A stretch of DNA of 64,000 nucleotides from Dichotomocladium elegans (Eukaryota > Mucoromycota > Mucoromycetes > Mucorales > Lichtheimiaceae): positions 372,001-436,000 of the forward strand of contig JAIXMN010000016.1 in assembly GCA_025716815.1 (NCBI GenBank), in the 5' to 3' direction. Below, in pieces: positions 59,750 to 64,000 of this stretch. The notes beneath the pieces were generated by a model. The model had not been told where the DNA came from. It made no database searches and saw nothing but the letters and a program-made list of their open reading frames with translations. The number at the start of each line of letters is the position of its first letter. Position 1 is the stretch's first letter. The translations under genes were made by a program, and so were the position numbers.

Positions 59750-62623
59750 TCCAACCATACATCACAAAGACACGCATATTACATACATACGTGCGACTCA
59801 TTCTACCTATCTCTTCTATGTTGTAGTATATTCTATCATTTATTCTCCTATACATTTTTTTCTTTAAAAATCCTATCCCATTTCACGTTAGCACCAGTGT
59901 CTTCATGCAGTTAAATGGCGTAACCGGCGATCTATTCTGCTTCATTTTAAGAATCGATGTGATGGCCTTTGAATGAACCAGCCATGAAGGGTATAGAATG
60001 CACCTAATTATACGCATGAAAACATAAAGTATCATTGAACATTGTGGATATAAATATGCGTGCATCGTCCTATTTGCTCTTTCAAACTTACCCATTATGC
60101 CGAACCGTAAGGATAAACACCGCCAGACTTACTAGAAAGAATGGTGCTTAAAGCGAGTGCAAGAATGTCCAAAGGTAAATTTCAATGGTTCGCGTAACAA
60201 TTTTATTAGATCGAACTCACTATAAAAAGTAATACGCATTATGTTCTAATACACGAAACGAAAAGCTCGAGCAAGTAAGCAACTGGAGACTACATCAAAT
60301 TGTTTACTTTTTCAAAAATAATTTCGCAATGGAGCAACATTATAACGCATACAAAGTTAAGTAAATATTGAAGAACACGTAATGAATGTCATATCAAATA
60401 TAGATTTGACGTATGGATCAAGAAAGGAGGGGAGATACTCGTTAGTCAACAGAAAACATCAGCCCTCCTTCTTGCGCTGCAACTGACCCTGGAGGCAGCT
60501 AGGCGGGCCGTTGCGGTAACAATGGCAGGACAGGGAGGAAAGGACGCCGGAGCTGCTGAGCACAGACGGCGGATGCGATGGCGGAAGGGTCAGAGGAAGA
60601 AACAAAGAGAAACAGTGACCGACCAACGGTAACACCAACAGCAGAAGCAGCGGAAGACAACGGCACCTCGACAAAGCCATGGTGGGAGACAAGCGCGGTT
60701 GAAACTAGATAGATCATGGACCCACCCAAAGCGCCTATCCTACCTCTCATGGCCTATTTGATCTAGGCTGTTATCACTATCTACAGAGGGATCCGAAATA
60801 TTAGAAGATTGCGGAATGATAAGGTTATATATGCCGTTCAAGCCACATGAGAGGTGAAGGATGGATTTGGTAAAAAAAAAAACACTTGCCCAAGTCTCTG
60901 TTATTTATAATAAAATCGATCTGGAAATAATCACACGTTGTGATTGATTCACGCTGAAAGCAAGCAGAGTTCGGCTTCATACATTGCCTTCCTTATTTTC
61001 GTGATTGATTGATTTGATGAAAGCAGTCGGAGCTTGGGTCAATCATGTTCATCAGCGACATAGCCTTGCCCATACTTCGTGAAGAAAATAGATGAATCAT
61101 TTCAGAATGCTCTTTTGATGCGAGATATCCCGCTGTGTATGCGACATTTTGCTTTTGTCATCGCGCGTAAAGATTTCTGGCAAAGCTCGGCTTGTATTTT
61201 TGTGATCCTGCAACTAGGGCGCAACTTTATTTTGGAAAACGGTTTATATCTGGCAAAAGACGAGACTTATTGTTAGTTTTGAAACGAGAACGACAAACGT
61301 AATATCTCATGACTGAAGACAGGACTTTTAATGTCGTAGAGAACATGGTGTTGAATAGCAATCTTTCCTGCCGTTCGGATGCAATGATGTCTTGTCTCGA
61401 AGGCGTCCAATACGAAACGACAATTGGTTTTGAGAAAGTTAAACAGGCAGCAGATGCTAATAGTATCTCAATCTCCTTCACTCCAGCGGAGCTTGTCATG
61501 AACCCATTCAGCGCTCTTCTGCATTGCTTCGGGTTCAGGGGGGGGACTTTTGAGCAGGTTGGATTGAAAGTAAAGCTTGTACCGGAAACGCTTTACGCAT
61601 TGGTGCAACGCTGATTGCACTCAGTCTACCAGGACGACAACCCGGATGGATAATATATGGTTCGAGTGGCGATCCACGAGCAGAGGCGACAACCAGACGG
61701 TCAATCCTTGTTGAAGGAAATTTTTGGAAGCCCCTGAGCGGGTTATGGCAGTTTTCTTCTTCCTGGCTAGACTTTAATCTACAGACGTACGACATGTGTA
61801 TGCAATCTCTATGCGAAGATGGACAAGGACAATTAATAAAACGGAGTTGGGTTAATGGATCTTGTGATTGACGAGAAGCTATTCGCTATATCCAACGATA
61901 AGATCTCGCACTTGATTTCCGGATGGATATACCTCCAGAATGAAGTTTTAGTCCTGTAATTGTGAAGGCGATGCTATTAAGCTTTTTTTTGCAGAAATAG
62001 TCAAGTGCTTCTGCAGGCGCAAAAATTAGGTATTCATATTCACGTAGCTCATAGATGGGTCAACGCTATTATGGAGATTCTGAAAGCCCGATTTCGAGAT
62101 GCAAAAAGAAAAATATGTACATAATATCCATTGCTGCGTCAAGAGAAAGTAAATCTCTAGCTGACGTGATGAAGACGATGTACTCACTGCATTTACCGTC
62201 TCAAGCACAAGTTGAGGAGCTTGAAGGTGACTTTACCTATGTATACAGTATAACCAAGCTCTTATTGCAAAATCCCCTTGAAAACAGGCCTTAGTCGTTA
62301 GTTTCAGGGACATCAGAGTCATCCAAGGCATGTGCCAATCCATGATAATAAATACTAGATTGGTCATCTGGGGACGGGAAACGGAAAATATATCGAGAAG
62401 ATATCTTGCATTGTCCACATCCCCCAATTTGCTGATCATGCGTAAAGGGTGATTTGTGCCACTACGAGTTTGTACAGCCCGATGGACTCAGCTCAGCTCA
62501 GCTCAGACCCCGACTGCCTGCAACACCAAAAAATTAATCTGTACAGAGCTGCTTTATTTTCCTTTGAACAAGCACATTCTTTGATCTTTGAGCATGACGT
62601 TTCGGAGGACAAAGGAGGCGCCG
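59750..62623. other. 2.9-kb gene-poor region with short broken-looking frames
   Basis: No gene is supported firmly. 60459-60692 (-) holds a short candidate secreted peptide. From 61.0 to 62.4 kb the plus strand has a series of short open frames (61079-61276, 61309-61614, 62055-62294) that read fairly protein-like but cannot be joined. Confidence 0.55.
60459..60677 (-). CDS. Short candidate secreted peptide (weak)
   Basis: From the internal Met at 60677 the frame gives about 72 residues starting MALSRCRCLPLLLLLVLPLV, which looks like a signal peptide, followed by a Pro/Ser-rich stretch, two cysteines and a basic end. The leucine run partly follows from a repetitive GCAGCAG-type sequence on the other strand, so chance is a real possibility. 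Confidence 0.2.
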   Translation of the reverse strand, partial: ALSRCRCLPLLLLLVLPLVGHCFSLFLPLTLPPSHPPSVLSSSGVLSSLSCHCYRNGPPSCLQGQLQRKKEG

Positions 62624-63964
62624 ATGGATTTTGAGTATGAGCGCTCTCCTTTCCTAGCGTTTAATGTCTTCGATTCGCCTCATGCACAAGCTCCATTTTG
62701 TAAATCAAACAATAGCGGGAAAGCGATCATTATGGCAAGATCTAACTTTTTTTTTATTTATTTCAATAGCACCTGAGAAAAAAGACCACACACCATCGAT
62801 ACCGATTCACAATAACAACAACTTCTATGTGCCTGAGCACATGGCCACTAAAAAGGATTCGCCCGAGGTCAAGCAAGTCATCACAAAACTAGTTGACTTT
62901 ACACTGGACGAAAAGGCATCGCCTGCAGTTGAACCGGCGTCCATGGATACCGAAGACGATGACAAACCCGATCGAGTCGTAAGTCGTCATATTTATAATA
63001 TCTTTTCTTGAATATTGTAGAAGGAAAGCATACCGATTGACTTGAACAACATCGTAACTCGTCGCTAGCATTCGCCTACTATTGAGACTTCTAAAGCTAC
63101 ACAGAGCCCTAGCTCAAATCTTCCTTCTTTTCGGCGACCTATGGATACAGACGAGCAGCTACACACCACCGACTTACATGAACATTTATACCCTATTCCT
63201 ACCTTACACCACAACGAAGCACGCGATACTTGGATTATGATGGCTTCTGGGTAAGTGATGATGGTCTTGCGACAGATGGACTGGGAACAAGGAAAAAAAG
63301 GCAAGTGCATGTGGATTTATGAGTGCTCAACAACCAATTGAAACTGTAGTTTACTCAACATTGGGTGCCGGATTGCATTTTTTACATTTGCGGTATATGT
63401 GGTTGTCCAGTTTGCGATTGGCATTCGACGAGATGTTGTGCACCGGACAGCTATTTACGAATCAAGTAAGCTCGCAAAATGCCGAATTGGGGACTTTATG
63501 TTAACCTTTTCACTTGATAGATCTCTTAGAAGAACATTTTCAGTGTCGCATGAAGTATGCAAAGAACCGATGTGATCCATCAACTCGGCTACCGGCTATG
63601 GATGAACTCTGTCGACAGTGGCAGCAATGCTTATATCGCCCAATGTGGGTGGGAAGGTTAGTCAACAAAGGAAGAAATTAAAATGAATGGACAATTGACT
63701 ATAATAGCTTAGATCTAAGGTTCTTGCCGAAACGCTGGGTGATATTATCAGTGGGTTCTTTGACACGCTCTCATTTAAAGCTATGGTATGTATTTGCATG
63801 CGTTGGCCAGGATCGGAGGACATATTAATGTCTTGTTTTTTTTTTAGTTCTTTATTGTCATCACCGTATTCGGTTACTGGTGGACGAGCTCTACAGCGAC
63901 ACGTATTGTGCAGAAAGGATCCCATAACACAGAAAGCAAAAATAAAGAAATCGGATGGCATTGA
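62624..63964 (+). CDS. BRL1: Brl1/Brr6-family nuclear envelope protein
   Basis: Integral nuclear-envelope protein; Brl1 and Brr6 promote inner-outer membrane fusion during nuclear pore assembly and membrane homeostasis (established in yeasts). Seven exons: 62624-62699, 62770-62978, 63069-63250, 63350-63465, 63521-63656, 63713-63785, 63848-63964; 909 nt, 302 aa, complete. The N-terminus starts with MDFEYERSPF and continues hydrophilic to about residue 155. TM1 is about 160-180 (IGCRIAFFTFAVYVVVQFAI). The lumenal domain has the four conserved cysteines C203, C212, C225, C231 (KNRCDPSTRLPAMDELC), then an amphipathic helix (AETLGDIISGFFDTLSFKAM) and TM2 about 263-282. Exon 6 starts at the second of two AGs (63711-63712), needed for RSKVLAETL. 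Fungi may have one or two members, and I cannot tell Brl1 from Brr6. Confidence 0.93.
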
Positions 63965-64000
63965 AATGGATGAGGGCAGTTTTGTTGATGTTCCTGTTTT

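Overview
The window is nuclear DNA of a filamentous fungus. Nearly every gene is cut by short spliceosomal introns (mostly 45-110 nt), and the set includes fungal families: an Afi1/MesA polarity protein, a Skt5/Chs4-type chitin synthase activator, a NoxR/p67phox homologue, Brl1/Brr6, an HMT1-type ABC transporter and an SH3-WW-WW Cdc25-type RasGEF. Many CAG, GA, GT and CT microsatellites lie in polyQ stretches and between genes. An early-diverging, Mucoromycota-like fungus fits the style, but the phylum is inference. No ribosomal RNA, convincing tRNA, CRISPR array or intact transposon was seen.

Layout. 0-3 kb: polyglutamine end of an off-window gene, then no recognisable gene. 3-5.1 kb (-): Sel1-repeat chitin synthase activator. 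8.6-10.8 kb (-): TYR1 prephenate dehydrogenase. 11.1-14.3 kb (-): gamma-tubulin complex component 2. 15-15.8 kb (+): small multi-span membrane protein. 15.8-19.9 kb: empty. 19.9-21.3 kb (+): tetraspanin. 21.6-23.1 kb (+): JMJD4-type oxygenase. 23.6-24.9 kb (+): unrecognised protein with tryptophan-centred repeats. 27.5-29.8 kb (-): Afi1/MesA. 30.8-32.6 kb (+): NoxR. 33.1-33.8 kb (+): small secreted Cys-rich protein. 36.4-37.1 kb (-) and 37.5-38.5 kb (+): SF3B4 and a WrbA/Pst2-type flavodoxin, divergent. 40.1-44.2 kb (+): RasGEF, convergent with the HMT1-type ABC transporter at 44.4-47.8 kb (-). 50.9-52.8 kb (+): MFS transporter. 53.4-55.7 kb (-): a type II membrane protein and a coiled-coil protein. 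57.6-58.7 kb (+): a Cks/Suc1 protein with long extensions. 59.1-59.7 kb (+): membrane protein with an acidic tail. 62.6-64.0 kb (+): Brl1/Brr6.

The genes form no operon or cluster. Several bear on polarity and hyphal growth (Afi1, NoxR, RasGEF, chitin synthase activator, gamma-tubulin complex), but adjacency is not evidence of a joint function. Exon joins were worked out by hand from splice signals, protein-family expectation and reading-frame closure; about 77 introns are proposed, of which five start with GC instead of GT.

I found no clearly new multi-gene system. The most interesting points are a diverged inverted pair of dispersed repeats (25.5 and 49.4 kb), the number of GC-AG introns, the unrecognised Trp-repeat protein, the extended Cks protein, and a frame-compatible alternative last exon that would give the flavodoxin a membrane tail anchor.
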